Assembly: GCA_900473415.1 (NCBI GenBank)
Contig: UCLR01000004.1
Location: 35,375-99,374 of the forward strand
Source of the DNA: Hyphomicrobiales bacterium
GTDB lineage: Bacteria; Pseudomonadota; Alphaproteobacteria; Rhizobiales; Beijerinckiaceae
Direction: 5' to 3'
Length of the DNA stretch: 64,000 nt
The notes beneath the pieces were generated by a model. That model saw nothing but the letters and a program-made list of their open reading frames with translations. It searched no databases and was not told the DNA's origin. Shown here piece by piece: positions 45,734-54,014 of this stretch (position 1 is its first letter; every line of letters begins with the position of its first letter). Position numbers and translations under genes: made by a program.

Positions 45734-46969
45734 TCAGCGCAGGGTGTTCTTGTGGAACGCCCCGCCCTTGATGATCGCCGCCAGATGCCGCCCCTGCTCC
45801 TGGAAGAGTCCGAGATCCTTCAACGGATCGCCATCGACCAGGATCATGTCGGCGAAGGCCCCGGCGCGCAGCGTGCCGAGCTTGCCGTCCATGCGCAGGA
45901 TTTGAGCACCGACCGTCGTTGCCGAGCGGATGATCTCGATCGGCGAGAGCACCTCGCGGCGCAGCAGGAACTCGCGCGACTGGTCGACCTGGAGCTGGCC
46001 GAGCAGATCCGAGCCATAGGCGACGGGCACGCCCGCGCGCTTGCAGATCTCCAGCGAGCGCAGGCCTCCGTCGATGACGAGGTCGTTCTTGGCCAGCATG
46101 TCGCCGGTCATGCCGAACTCCGCCGCGCGTTCCTTCATCGCGTAATAGGCGACGAGGTTGGCGGTCAGGAACATGTTGTTCTCGGCCATCAGCTTGGCGG
46201 AGGCGTCGTCGATCAGGTTGCCGTGCTCGATCGCACGCACGCCGCATTGCGCGGCCCGCGTGATGGCCTCGGGCGTATAGGCATGGGCGCAGACATAGCG
46301 GCCGAAGGCCTTCGCCTCCTCGACGGCGGCCTTCACCTCCTCGACGCTGAACTGCATCGAGTCGAGCGGGTCATAGGGGCTGGCGACACCGCCGGACATC
46401 ATGATCTTGATGTGGTCGGCGCCGAGCCGCATCTGCTCGCGCGCCGACTTGCGCACCGAGGAGATGCCGTCCGAGATGTTCATCGTGTAGGCCATGGCGT
46501 TGCAGCAATGGCAGCGCGCGCCGAAATCGGTGCGCCGGCGCGGGTCGCTGTGGCCGCCGGTCGGGCCGATGGCGGCGCCGGCGATGAACAGGCGAGGGCC
46601 TGCGACATCGCCCTTCTCGACCGCTTCCTTGATGCCCCAGTCGGCGCCGCCGGTGTCGCGCACCGAGGTGAAGCCGCGGTCGAGCATGCCCTTCATCAAC
46701 CGGACGGCGCGGGCCGTCATCAGCGTGAGCGGCATGCTCTCCATGGTGCGGATATAGACTTCCGAGAGGAAGACATGGACGTGGCTGTCGATCAGCCCGG
46801 GCATCAGCGTGCGCCCGCCGCAGTCGATGACGTCTGCCTTGGCGGGCTTGAGCGGCTTATCGGAGAGCTCGCGGATCGTGTCGCCCTCGACGAGAAGCTC
46901 GTAGCCGCGGCGCAGCTCGCCGAATTCAGGTTCGAGCAGAGCGAAGTTCTTGAAGTGCAGCGCCGTCAT
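45734..46969 (-). CDS. Metal-dependent amidohydrolase (imidazolonepropionase/Xaa-Pro-dipeptidase-like), copy 2
   Basis: This 411-aa amidohydrolase-superfamily enzyme hydrolyses amide or similar bonds with a metal centre. Metal ligands are in LMPGLIDSHVHV (His63, His65); the Lys site is ADHIKIMMSGG, His sites CAHAYTPEAI and AIEHGNLI, and the Asp site VAYGSDLLGQ. An N-terminal beta-sandwich (LLVEGDTIREL) and the C-terminal GTLRAGAFADMILVDGDPLKDL complete the family fold. It is about the same length as the upstream paralogue and shares its blocks, indicating duplication. GGAGAGGG lies just before the ATG. Confidence 0.9.
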   Translation of the reverse strand: MTALHFKNFALLEPEFGELRRGYELLVEGDTIRELSDKPLKPAKADVIDCGGRTLMPGLIDSHVHVFLSEVYIRTMESMPLTLMTARAVRLMKGMLDRGFTSVRDTGGADWGIKEAVEKGDVAGPRLFIAGAAIGPTGGHSDPRRRTDFGARCHCCNAMAYTMNISDGISSVRKSAREQMRLGADHIKIMMSGGVASPYDPLDSMQFSVEEVKAAVEEAKAFGRYVCAHAYTPEAITRAAQCGVRAIEHGNLIDDASAKLMAENNMFLTANLVAYYAMKERAAEFGMTGDMLAKNDLVIDGGLRSLEICKRAGVPVAYGSDLLGQLQVDQSREFLLRREVLSPIEIIRSATTVGAQILRMDGKLGTLRAGAFADMILVDGDPLKDLGLFQEQGRHLAAIIKGGAFHKNTLR

Positions 46970-47102
46970 GAGCCCTCTCCGAACGAGCCGGCCGCCGAAG
47001 CGGCATTGGCTCCGATTGTCTGATATATGAGCAAAACTAGTCGTGCCTGTCGAGCGTGCATTGCCGGCCGAGATGCATGGCTCAACCCGGCCCGCGGGCC
47101 CC

Positions 47103-48338
47103 TCAGTTCAGGCTAGCCCGCTTGACGATCGCGCCGCCCTTCATGATCAGCGGCATGTGCTTGCCCTGGCGGGTCAGCAGCGACAGGTCCTTGAGCGGAT
47201 CGCCGTCGACGACGATCAGATCGGCATGGGCTCCGGGCGAGACCGTGCCGACTTTTCCTTCCAGCTTCAGGAGCCTGGCGGCGATATAGGTCGCGGAGGC
47301 AATCACCTCCTGGGCCGGCAGCGCGCGGCCGCGAATGACGAATTCCTCGGATTGGTAGCGATGCATCTCGCCCAGCAGATCGCTGCCATAGGCCATGGCG
47401 AGACCGGCCTTCTGCATGATCGCGAGCGACTCCATGCCGGCCGAGCGCACCACGTCGACCTTGGCGACCGAATCCGGCGGGAAGCCGAGCTTCGGGCCAT
47501 CCGAGACGAGCTTGTCATAGGTGACGAGCGTCGGCACGGCGACCGCGCCCTTCGATGCGGCGAGCTTCGCCGTCTCGGGCTTGATCAGGTTGCAGTGTTC
47601 CAGCGAATGGACGCCGGCCTCGACGCAGCGGCGGATCGCCTCGTCGGTGTAGACGTGGGCCGAGACATAGGTGCCCGCCATCCTAGCTTCCTCGACGATG
47701 GCCTCGAGCTCGCTCACCGAATAGCCGAGGAAATGGATCGGGTCGGTCGGCGAGGCGCAGCCGCCATTGGCCATGATCTTGATGAAGTCGGCTCCGCCCT
47801 TGAGCTCCTCGCGTGCTGCGCGGCGGACCTGATCGATACCGTCGCAGATGCGCCCGAGCGAGCCGAGTCTGTGGCGTTCAATTACCGAGGGGCGGTCGTC
47901 GTAGCGCCCGCGGAAATCGGCATGACCGCCGGTCTGGCTCAGTGCCTTGCCGGAGATGACGAGGCGCGGCGTCGGGAAATGCCCTTCCTCGGTCGCCTGC
48001 TTCAGCCCGAAATCGGCGCCGCCGACATCGCGCACCGTGGTGAAGCCGCGCATCAGCATCTCCCGCATGATCACGAAGGAGCGGGCAGTGACGAGCGAGT
48101 CGGGCAGGCGCGCGTTCAGGCCGAGATCGGCGACCCCGGCGATGACATGGACATGGGCGTCGATCAGCCCGGGCATCAGCGTCTTGCCCTTGAGGTCGAT
48201 GACCTTGGCCTTGCCGGCCGCGACCGACTTGCCGACCTCGCGGATCGTGCCGCGCTCAACGAGGACGCTGACCGGGGCGCCGGCCTCCGGGGCCGTGCCG
48301 TCGACGATGCGGGCATTGGTGAAGAGAGTTGAGGTCAC
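47103..48338 (-). CDS. Metal-dependent amidohydrolase, copy 1
   Basis: This 411-aa paralogue of the gene at 45734 has LMPGLIDAHVHV (His62, His64), ADFIKIMANGG, SAHVYTDEAI, SLEHCNLI and MAYGSDLLGE in the same places. The region after GGH differs: this copy has DFRGRYDDRPSV where the other has a Cys-rich SDPRRRTDFGARCHCC, suggesting different substrate pockets. It overlaps the TetR gene by 4 bp (ATGA), so the repressor and the enzyme are co-translated. Relatives act on acyl-amino acids, dipeptides or carbamates. Confidence 0.9.
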   Translation of the reverse strand: MTSTLFTNARIVDGTAPEAGAPVSVLVERGTIREVGKSVAAGKAKVIDLKGKTLMPGLIDAHVHVIAGVADLGLNARLPDSLVTARSFVIMREMLMRGFTTVRDVGGADFGLKQATEEGHFPTPRLVISGKALSQTGGHADFRGRYDDRPSVIERHRLGSLGRICDGIDQVRRAAREELKGGADFIKIMANGGCASPTDPIHFLGYSVSELEAIVEEARMAGTYVSAHVYTDEAIRRCVEAGVHSLEHCNLIKPETAKLAASKGAVAVPTLVTYDKLVSDGPKLGFPPDSVAKVDVVRSAGMESLAIMQKAGLAMAYGSDLLGEMHRYQSEEFVIRGRALPAQEVIASATYIAARLLKLEGKVGTVSPGAHADLIVVDGDPLKDLSLLTRQGKHMPLIMKGGAIVKRASLN

Positions 48339-48991
48339 GGGCTTTTCCTTCGGACAGGCTCGGCGCGATCGGGGGCGGCCGCTGCAGGCTTAATCGGGAA
48401 GTGCTGGCGCACCTGCCCCTTCCAGAACTGCAGCAGGCTTTCGTAGTAGACTGGGTCGTTCGGGCGCAGCACGGTCTGGCTGATCATGCCGCGGACCAGG
48501 CACATCGTGGCGTTCATCACCGTGCGGGTGTGGTTGGGATCGGTGCCGGCTCGGGCGGCCAGCGCAGTCCAGATCGCATCGAGCCCGGCATGGAATTCGC
48601 GCGTCGTCGGGATCAGCTCGGCCCGGAAATCGGGGTTGTGACGGGCCTCCGGCAGGAACTCCATCGTCACGTAGAACAGCCGGTCGTCCATCATCTGCCA
48701 GATGTAGTCGACGATCTCGTCGCTGGAGCCGCCACGCGCCATGAAGTCCTCGGCGAAGCGGTGCAGATCGCGCGCCGTCTTGCTCAGCAGTTCCGCGACG
48801 GAGGCGCTGATGACCGCTTCGCGGCTGGCGAAATGATGTGTCAGCGCGCCACGCGAGACGCCGGCATGCCGGGCGATGTCGGAGGTCGTGGTGCGGGTGA
48901 GCCCCTGCTCGTGCAACAGGTCGATCGTCGAACCCATCAGCCGGCCGGAGGTTTCGGCGCTGCGTTCCTTCTGCGATCGCCGCTTGTTCAT
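48335..48991 (-). CDS. TetR-family transcriptional repressor
   Basis: This regulator is about 218 aa, starting at ATG 48991 (MNKRRSQKERSAETSGRLMGSTIDLLHEQGL). The N-terminal helix-turn-helix is TTSDIARHAGVSRGALTHHFASREAVISAS, followed by an all-helical ligand domain. The frame could start farther upstream at TTG 49051 but that would overlap the operator. It probably represses its own operon and the transporter genes through the twin sites at 49042 and 45677, with the imported compound as inducer. Confidence 0.92.
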   Translation of the reverse strand: MNKRRSQKERSAETSGRLMGSTIDLLHEQGLTRTTTSDIARHAGVSRGALTHHFASREAVISASVAELLSKTARDLHRFAEDFMARGGSSDEIVDYIWQMMDDRLFYVTMEFLPEARHNPDFRAELIPTTREFHAGLDAIWTALAARAGTDPNHTRTVMNATMCLVRGMISQTVLRPNDPVYYESLLQFWKGQVRQHFPIKPAAAAPDRAEPVRRKSP

Positions 48992-49041
48992 CGATGCGGT
49001 TGAGGCTCCCCGGTGCGAGGCAAGCCTCTCCTGAAACTTGC

Positions 49042-49059
49042 AAACATTCAAGCCTGTTT
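49042..49059 (-). promoter_or_regulatory. TetR operator candidate in front of the repressor gene
   Basis: AAACATTCAAGCCTGTTT, arms AAACA/TGTTT, lies 51-68 bp upstream of the TetR start and differs at two positions from the site at 45677. It is also within the divergent promoter region of the CoxL-like gene (start 49262), so that gene could be co-regulated. Confidence 0.7.
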
Positions 49060-49261
49060 TTTAACGTTTTGCCGCCTCCATGAGCGACACTCTGGAACCG
49101 GCTGAAGACGGCTTGGCTTCAGCCTTGCTTCCCGCCCCGGCGCCGAGGATCTGCTGGTCGGCAGGTCATGCGACCTCCGCTGCAGCTATTCTTCCGGCGA
49201 TATGTGATACCGCTCGTATCGCGCGGCGGCGGGACCCCGCGCTGCCTCGCGGTCGCTGCCT

Positions 49262-51622
49262 ATGGTCGATGTCTTGAAAGCCGTTCCCTTGCGTATCACG
49301 ACCGATGCCGCCTCGGACCCTCGCTCGCTGCGCCGCTTTGAGGATGAGCGCTTCCTGACCGGGAAGGGGCGCTATCAGGACGACGAGCAAGCAGTGGATG
49401 CGCTTCACGGCGCGGTTCTGCGTTCTCCGCATGCTCATGCTGCGATCCTCTCGATCGACATCACGGCGGCGCTGGAGATTCCCGGCGTGCGGGCCGTCTA
49501 TACCGCGGCGGATCTCCCCGATCTCGATGGGTTGCCGTGTTCGCTCGTCGACAAGCTGCCCGGCCCCTTTTTCGTCCCGCACCGGCCGCCTCTGGCCGAG
49601 GAGCGGGTGCGCCATGTCGGCGACCCCGTTGCCTTCGTCGTCGCCGACAATGCCGAGGCAGCGCGCACGGCCTGCGAGGCGATCGTCGTCGATTACGACA
49701 TCCTGCCTGCCGTCACCGATCTGGAGGCCGCCGCCGCCGAGGATGCGCCGAAGATCTGGCCGCAAGCCGATCGCAATGAGGCGCTGCGCTATCGGCTGGG
49801 CGATCCCGGGGCGGTCGAGGACGTCATGCGCCGGGCCGCGCATGTCGTGACCTGCCGCGTCGTCAACAACCGGATCGTGGCGGCGGCGCTGGAGCCCCGC
49901 TCCGCGATCGGGCGCTTCGACCCCGGCCGCGGCTCCTACGAGCTCTCCCTGAGTGGCGCTTCGGTCCACGACATCCGCCGCGAGCTGGCGACCGTGCTGT
50001 GCGTGCCGCCGGACAGGATTTCGGTCCGGACGCCGGATGTCGGCGGCGGCTTCGGCATGAAGAACGTCACCTATCCGGAATATGCCCTGCTGCTCGTCGC
50101 AGCCGAGAGGCTGGGCCGGCCGGTGCGCTGGGTCGCGGACCGGATGGACGAGTTCACCAGCGGTGCGCATGCGCGCGACAATCTTACTGTCGGTCGGCTC
50201 GCGCTCGACGAGAAGGGCCGGTTCCTGGCGCTTGCGGTGGAGACGATCGCCAATCTCGGCGCCTATGTCTCCTCGCTCGGTCCCGGCAGCGCGACGACCG
50301 CCCCGACGCCAGCCATGGGCGGGCTCTACGACATTCCCGTCATGAGCATGGATGTCCGTTGCGTCTTCACCAACACGGCGCCGATCGACGCCTATCGCGG
50401 CGCGGGCAAACCCGAGGCGAATTATCTGATCGAGCGCCTCGCCGACGAAGCCGCGCACCGCCTCGGCATTGATGCGGCGAAGCTGCGCAAGCGCAATTTC
50501 ATCCGCCGTTTCCCCTATCGCAAGCCTTTCGGCGCGGTGATCGACGGCGGCGATTTCGCCGGCAATCTCGACCGCCTCCTGGTTCTCGCCGACCGGCCGG
50601 GTTTTCGCCGGCGCAAGGCGCTCTCGCGGAGGTCGGGCAAGCTGCGCGGCTTCGGGCTTGCCTGCTTCCTGGAAACCTCGCGCGGCGGGCCCGACGAGGA
50701 TGCCTGGCTGACGATGAGGCCGGATGGCGGGGTCGACATGGCGGTCGGTACCCAGTCGAACGGGCAGGGTCACGAGACGAGCTTCGCCCAGGTGCTCTCG
50801 GAGCAGTTTCGCCTGCCTGTCGAGGCGTTCCGTCTCGTGCAGGGCGATACCGCGCTCGTGCCGACCGGCGGCGGTCATGGCGGAGCGCGCTCGCTGCATA
50901 TGGGGGGCGGCGCGCTGGTGCTGGCCGCGCAGGCCATGATCGAGGCAGCGAAGCCCGCCGCGGCCCAGCTCCTCCAGGCGGAGCCCGAGGTGGTCAGCTT
51001 CGCGGACGGGCAGTTCCGCGTCTCGGCGAAGCCGGGGGCGGCGCGTGAGGTTGGCTTGGCGGCGGTCGCACGGCACGTCGCGGATACGACCGGGCGCGCG
51101 CTCGCCAGCCACGGCGCGCATCGGGCGGCGCCCATCACCTTTCCGAACGGGGCACAGATGGCGGAGGTCGAGATCGACCCCGAGACCGGTGCGGTCGACC
51201 TCCTCCGCTACGTCGCGGTCGACGACTACGGCCGGCTGATCAACCCGCTGCTGACCGAGGCGCAGCTCCATGGCGGGCTGGCCCAGGGCATCGGCCAGGC
51301 GTTGATGGAAGAGGCCCGCTACGATCCCGAAAGTGGCCAGATCCTCAGCGCCACGTTCATGGACTATGCGGTCCCCCGCGCGATGGACCTGCCGTTCTTC
51401 GACATCACGATGGCTGAGGTTCCGACTGCCGCGAACCCGCTCGGCGTAAAGGGCGTTGGCCAGGCCGGTTGCATCGGGGCGCCGCAGGTCGTGATCGCAG
51501 CGATCCTCGATGCGCTGCGCCCGTTGGGGGTGACGCATGTCGATATGCCGGCGACGCCGCAGCGCGTTTGGCATGCGATGCGGCAGGCGCAAGACAAGCC
51601 TGCTTCTGAAACACGCCCGTAA
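49262..51622 (+). CDS. Orphan CoxL/xanthine-dehydrogenase-family molybdopterin subunit
   Basis: This 786-aa molybdenum hydroxylase large subunit oxidises aldehydes, purines or similar substrates. Domain 1 (about 20-140) has LTGKGRYQDD and LRSPHAHA; the molybdenum-binding blocks are VGGGFGMKN (260-268), AYRGAGK (377-383), GTQSNGQGHETSFAQVL and GGGHGGARS. AYRGAGK is the form II (non-CO-oxidising) loop with Lys for Arg. In the last block the expected GVGEAG catalytic Glu is Gln734 (GVKGVGQAGCIGAP). No [2Fe-2S] or FAD subunit gene is adjacent, so electron-transfer partners must be elsewhere. The exact start is uncertain. Confidence 0.88.
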   Translation: MVDVLKAVPLRITTDAASDPRSLRRFEDERFLTGKGRYQDDEQAVDALHGAVLRSPHAHAAILSIDITAALEIPGVRAVYTAADLPDLDGLPCSLVDKLPGPFFVPHRPPLAEERVRHVGDPVAFVVADNAEAARTACEAIVVDYDILPAVTDLEAAAAEDAPKIWPQADRNEALRYRLGDPGAVEDVMRRAAHVVTCRVVNNRIVAAALEPRSAIGRFDPGRGSYELSLSGASVHDIRRELATVLCVPPDRISVRTPDVGGGFGMKNVTYPEYALLLVAAERLGRPVRWVADRMDEFTSGAHARDNLTVGRLALDEKGRFLALAVETIANLGAYVSSLGPGSATTAPTPAMGGLYDIPVMSMDVRCVFTNTAPIDAYRGAGKPEANYLIERLADEAAHRLGIDAAKLRKRNFIRRFPYRKPFGAVIDGGDFAGNLDRLLVLADRPGFRRRKALSRRSGKLRGFGLACFLETSRGGPDEDAWLTMRPDGGVDMAVGTQSNGQGHETSFAQVLSEQFRLPVEAFRLVQGDTALVPTGGGHGGARSLHMGGGALVLAAQAMIEAAKPAAAQLLQAEPEVVSFADGQFRVSAKPGAAREVGLAAVARHVADTTGRALASHGAHRAAPITFPNGAQMAEVEIDPETGAVDLLRYVAVDDYGRLINPLLTEAQLHGGLAQGIGQALMEEARYDPESGQILSATFMDYAVPRAMDLPFFDITMAEVPTAANPLGVKGVGQAGCIGAPQVVIAAILDALRPLGVTHVDMPATPQRVWHAMRQAQDKPASETRP

Positions 51623-51694
51623 GCATTAGCCGGCTTCAGAAGGTTCGCCCGCGGCGTCGCGGGCGACCAGCCCTGCGGAGCCCCCAACTCGGTG

Positions 51695-52711
51695 TCAGCG
51701 CCCACCGGACAGGCGGAAGCTCAGCTTCGTCGCAGCGAGATAGGTGTGCTCCTCGAGAGGCGCGCCCGTCCGCAGCCGTTCGATCAGCCAGGTCCCGCAG
51801 CTTTGGGCCAGCTCCTCGATTGGCATCGCCATCGCAACCAGCTTCCCCGGCCACCAGTTGAAGGCCGACTCGTCGCCGAAGGCCGCGATCGCCATTTGCC
51901 GCGCCAGCGGGTTTCGCGACGCTGCGAGCGCTCCAAATACGGCGCCGGTGAGCTGAACCGCGCCGGTGACGATCGCGCTCGGCGGCTGGCCGGCTTCGAG
52001 CAGTGATGTCGCGGCCTCGGCGCCAAAGCGCGTATCGGCCGGAGGTCCGAGACGCTCCATGGTGAGTGACGGGTCGAGCCCGGCCTCCGCAATGGCTTGC
52101 CGGAAGCCGGCGAGGCGGGCGGCGCCCGTCGAATAGCGCATCTCGCCGCCGATATAGGCGATGCGCTTGTGGCCGCGGGCGATCAGGGCCGTCGTGCCGG
52201 CGCGCAGGCATTCCTTGTCGTCGATGCCGAACCAGATCGGCGCAAGACCCTCGGCGCGCCGCAGCAGTTGCACATGAGGGAAGCGCGCGAGGATCGCACG
52301 GGTCTCCGGCGCCGGCTCCGGCGTCGGCACGATGAGGATGCCGGCGACCCGGGCACTCGCCAGCTCCCGGGCGTGGCGCGCCTCCACGGCCGGATCATCG
52401 GCGATCGAGACGACGAGCTGATAGCCGGCGGCATCGCAGCAGCGCGACATGGCGTCGGCGATGGTGGCGTAGAAGCTGTTGCGGATGTCGGGGAGCATCA
52501 GCCCGATCAAGCGGCTCGCGCCGCCGCGCATCATCCGCGCCGGCAGGTTCTCGACATAGCCGAGCCGGGCCGCGGCCTCCTGCACCAGCGTCTTGGTCCG
52601 CGTGCTGATGCGGGGATCGTCGGCGAGCGCCCGGCCGACCGTCGAGATGGCGACGCCCAGGCTCTCGGCGACCTGCCTCGCCGTCACCATGCCGGGAGCG
52701 GACGAGGACAT
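51695..52711 (-). CDS. LacI-family regulator of the kinase-enolase operon
   Basis: This 338-aa repressor has the HTH VTARQVAESLGVAISTVGRALADDPRISTRTKTLVQEAAARLGYVENLPARMM and an effector-binding domain with RLIGLMLPDIRNSFYATIADAM and GHKRIAYIGGEMRYS. It is 7 bp downstream of the enolase-like gene, so it is the third gene of the kinase-enolase-lacI operon. A CG-centred palindrome at 55080-55099, upstream of the kinase gene, is the probable operator. Confidence 0.92.
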   Translation of the reverse strand: MSSSAPGMVTARQVAESLGVAISTVGRALADDPRISTRTKTLVQEAAARLGYVENLPARMMRGGASRLIGLMLPDIRNSFYATIADAMSRCCDAAGYQLVVSIADDPAVEARHARELASARVAGILIVPTPEPAPETRAILARFPHVQLLRRAEGLAPIWFGIDDKECLRAGTTALIARGHKRIAYIGGEMRYSTGAARLAGFRQAIAEAGLDPSLTMERLGPPADTRFGAEAATSLLEAGQPPSAIVTGAVQLTGAVFGALAASRNPLARQMAIAAFGDESAFNWWPGKLVAMAMPIEELAQSCGTWLIERLRTGAPLEEHTYLAATKLSFRLSGGR

Positions 52712-52718
52712 CCTCAGC

Positions 52719-54014
52719 TCACCAACGCCGGGCGCCCGGCGGCAGGGCCGCCCAGCCGGCGAAGCTGGCCTCGCCGACGAGCTCCTCCTCGATACGCAGG
52801 ACCTCGTTCCATTTCGCCATGCGCTCTGAGCGGCTGAAGGAACCGACCTTGAACTGCCCGGAATCCCAGCCCACGGCGAGATGCGCGATGGTAATGTCCT
52901 CGGTCTCGCCAGAGCGCGCCGAGACGATGGTGCCGAAGCCTGCTGCCTTGCCCGCGTCGAGTGCAGCCCGCGTGCCGGTCACGGTGCCGGACTGGTTCGG
53001 CTTGATCAGCACGGCGTTGAGCGCCTTGTCGCGCGCCGCAGCTTCGACCCGGCCCGCATGGGTGACGAGGTAGTCGTCGCCGATGATCTGGCAGCGTTCG
53101 CCATGTGTGGCGGTGAAAGCCTTGAAGCCCTGCGCATCGTCCTCGGCCAGCGGGTCCTCGATCGAGACGATCGGATAGGCTTCGAGCCAGCGCCCGAGCA
53201 GGGCGATCATGCCGGCTGAATCCAGCTCGCGCTGCTCCAGCGCCAGCTTGTAGATGCCACCGCGGCCGAATTCGGACGCCGCGATGTCGAGCGAGATCGC
53301 GACCTCCGCACCGGGTTTGAAACCGGCGTTCTCGATGGCGCGCACCAGCGCATCGAGCGCCTCCTCGTTCGAATCGAAGGCCGGCCAGAAACCACCCTCG
53401 TCGGCTACGCCCTGCAGCTTGCCGGCCTGTTTCATCAAGGCTCCGGCGGCACGATAGACCTCCGCCGTCCAGTCCAGGGCTTCGGCAAAGGAGCCGGCGG
53501 CCGGGCACATCACCATGAAGTCCTGCACGTCGACGCGCCGCGCCGCATGGGCGCCGCCGCCGAAGATCTGTATCTCGGGCAGCGGGATGCGGACCTTCCG
53601 TCCTTGCGACAGATGACGCCAGAGCGGCTGCCCGCTGGCGGCTGCAGCCGCATGCAGCACCGCCATCGAGGTCGCCACCATGGCGTTGCCGCCGAGCCGT
53701 GCGAGATTCTCGGTGCCGTCGAGCGCGATCAGTGCCTCGTCGATGGCTTCCTGATCGCCAGCGTCGCGGCCGATCAGCGCCTTGGCGATCTCGCCATTCA
53801 CCGCTGCGACCGCGCCGGTCACGTCGAGGCCGCCGAAAGCGGCGCCGCCGTCCCGCTTGTCGACGGCTTCGCCCGTGCCCGTCGAGGCGCCGGCCGGCGC
53901 AATGGCGCGGCCGCTGAGGCCGTTCTTCAGGACGATGTCGGCTTCGACCGTCGGCCGGCCGCGCGAGTCCCAGACCCGCCTGCCGCGCACCGCGGCGATC
54001 GTTGCGTCCGTCAT
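52719..54014 (-). CDS. Enolase-superfamily paralogue with altered active site
   Basis: This 431-aa enolase homologue starts at ATG 54014 (MTDATIAAVRGRRVWDSRGRPTVE). Conserved parts are the loop APAGASTGTGEA, GGGAHA, metal ligands Asp243 (SLDIAASEF), Glu286 (SIEDPLAEDD) and Asp313 (IGDDYLV), Lys338 (IKPNQ), Lys389, Glu206 (ADEGGF) and the phosphate-binding RSGETED. Two catalytic positions differ: QEF is QDF (Asp165) and SHRSGE is SARSGE (Ala366). The gene sits in an operon with a small-molecule kinase and LacI regulator and is unlikely to be the glycolytic enolase. It overlaps the kinase gene by 4 bp. Confidence 0.85.
   Translation of the reverse strand: MTDATIAAVRGRRVWDSRGRPTVEADIVLKNGLSGRAIAPAGASTGTGEAVDKRDGGAAFGGLDVTGAVAAVNGEIAKALIGRDAGDQEAIDEALIALDGTENLARLGGNAMVATSMAVLHAAAAASGQPLWRHLSQGRKVRIPLPEIQIFGGGAHAARRVDVQDFMVMCPAAGSFAEALDWTAEVYRAAGALMKQAGKLQGVADEGGFWPAFDSNEEALDALVRAIENAGFKPGAEVAISLDIAASEFGRGGIYKLALEQRELDSAGMIALLGRWLEAYPIVSIEDPLAEDDAQGFKAFTATHGERCQIIGDDYLVTHAGRVEAAARDKALNAVLIKPNQSGTVTGTRAALDAGKAAGFGTIVSARSGETEDITIAHLAVGWDSGQFKVGSFSRSERMAKWNEVLRIEEELVGEASFAGWAALPPGARRW

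Noticed and set aside
49166..51592. An 808-codon minus-strand open frame
   Set aside because: It lies opposite the CoxL-like gene, whose motifs are unambiguous. The antisense translation is dominated by Arg/Asp/Ala with no domain.
51600..51620. A third TetR-like site (ACAAGCCTGCTTCTG)
   Set aside because: It shares only the AAGCCTG core with the two real candidates, lacks the AAACA arm, and lies within the end of the CoxL-like coding sequence.
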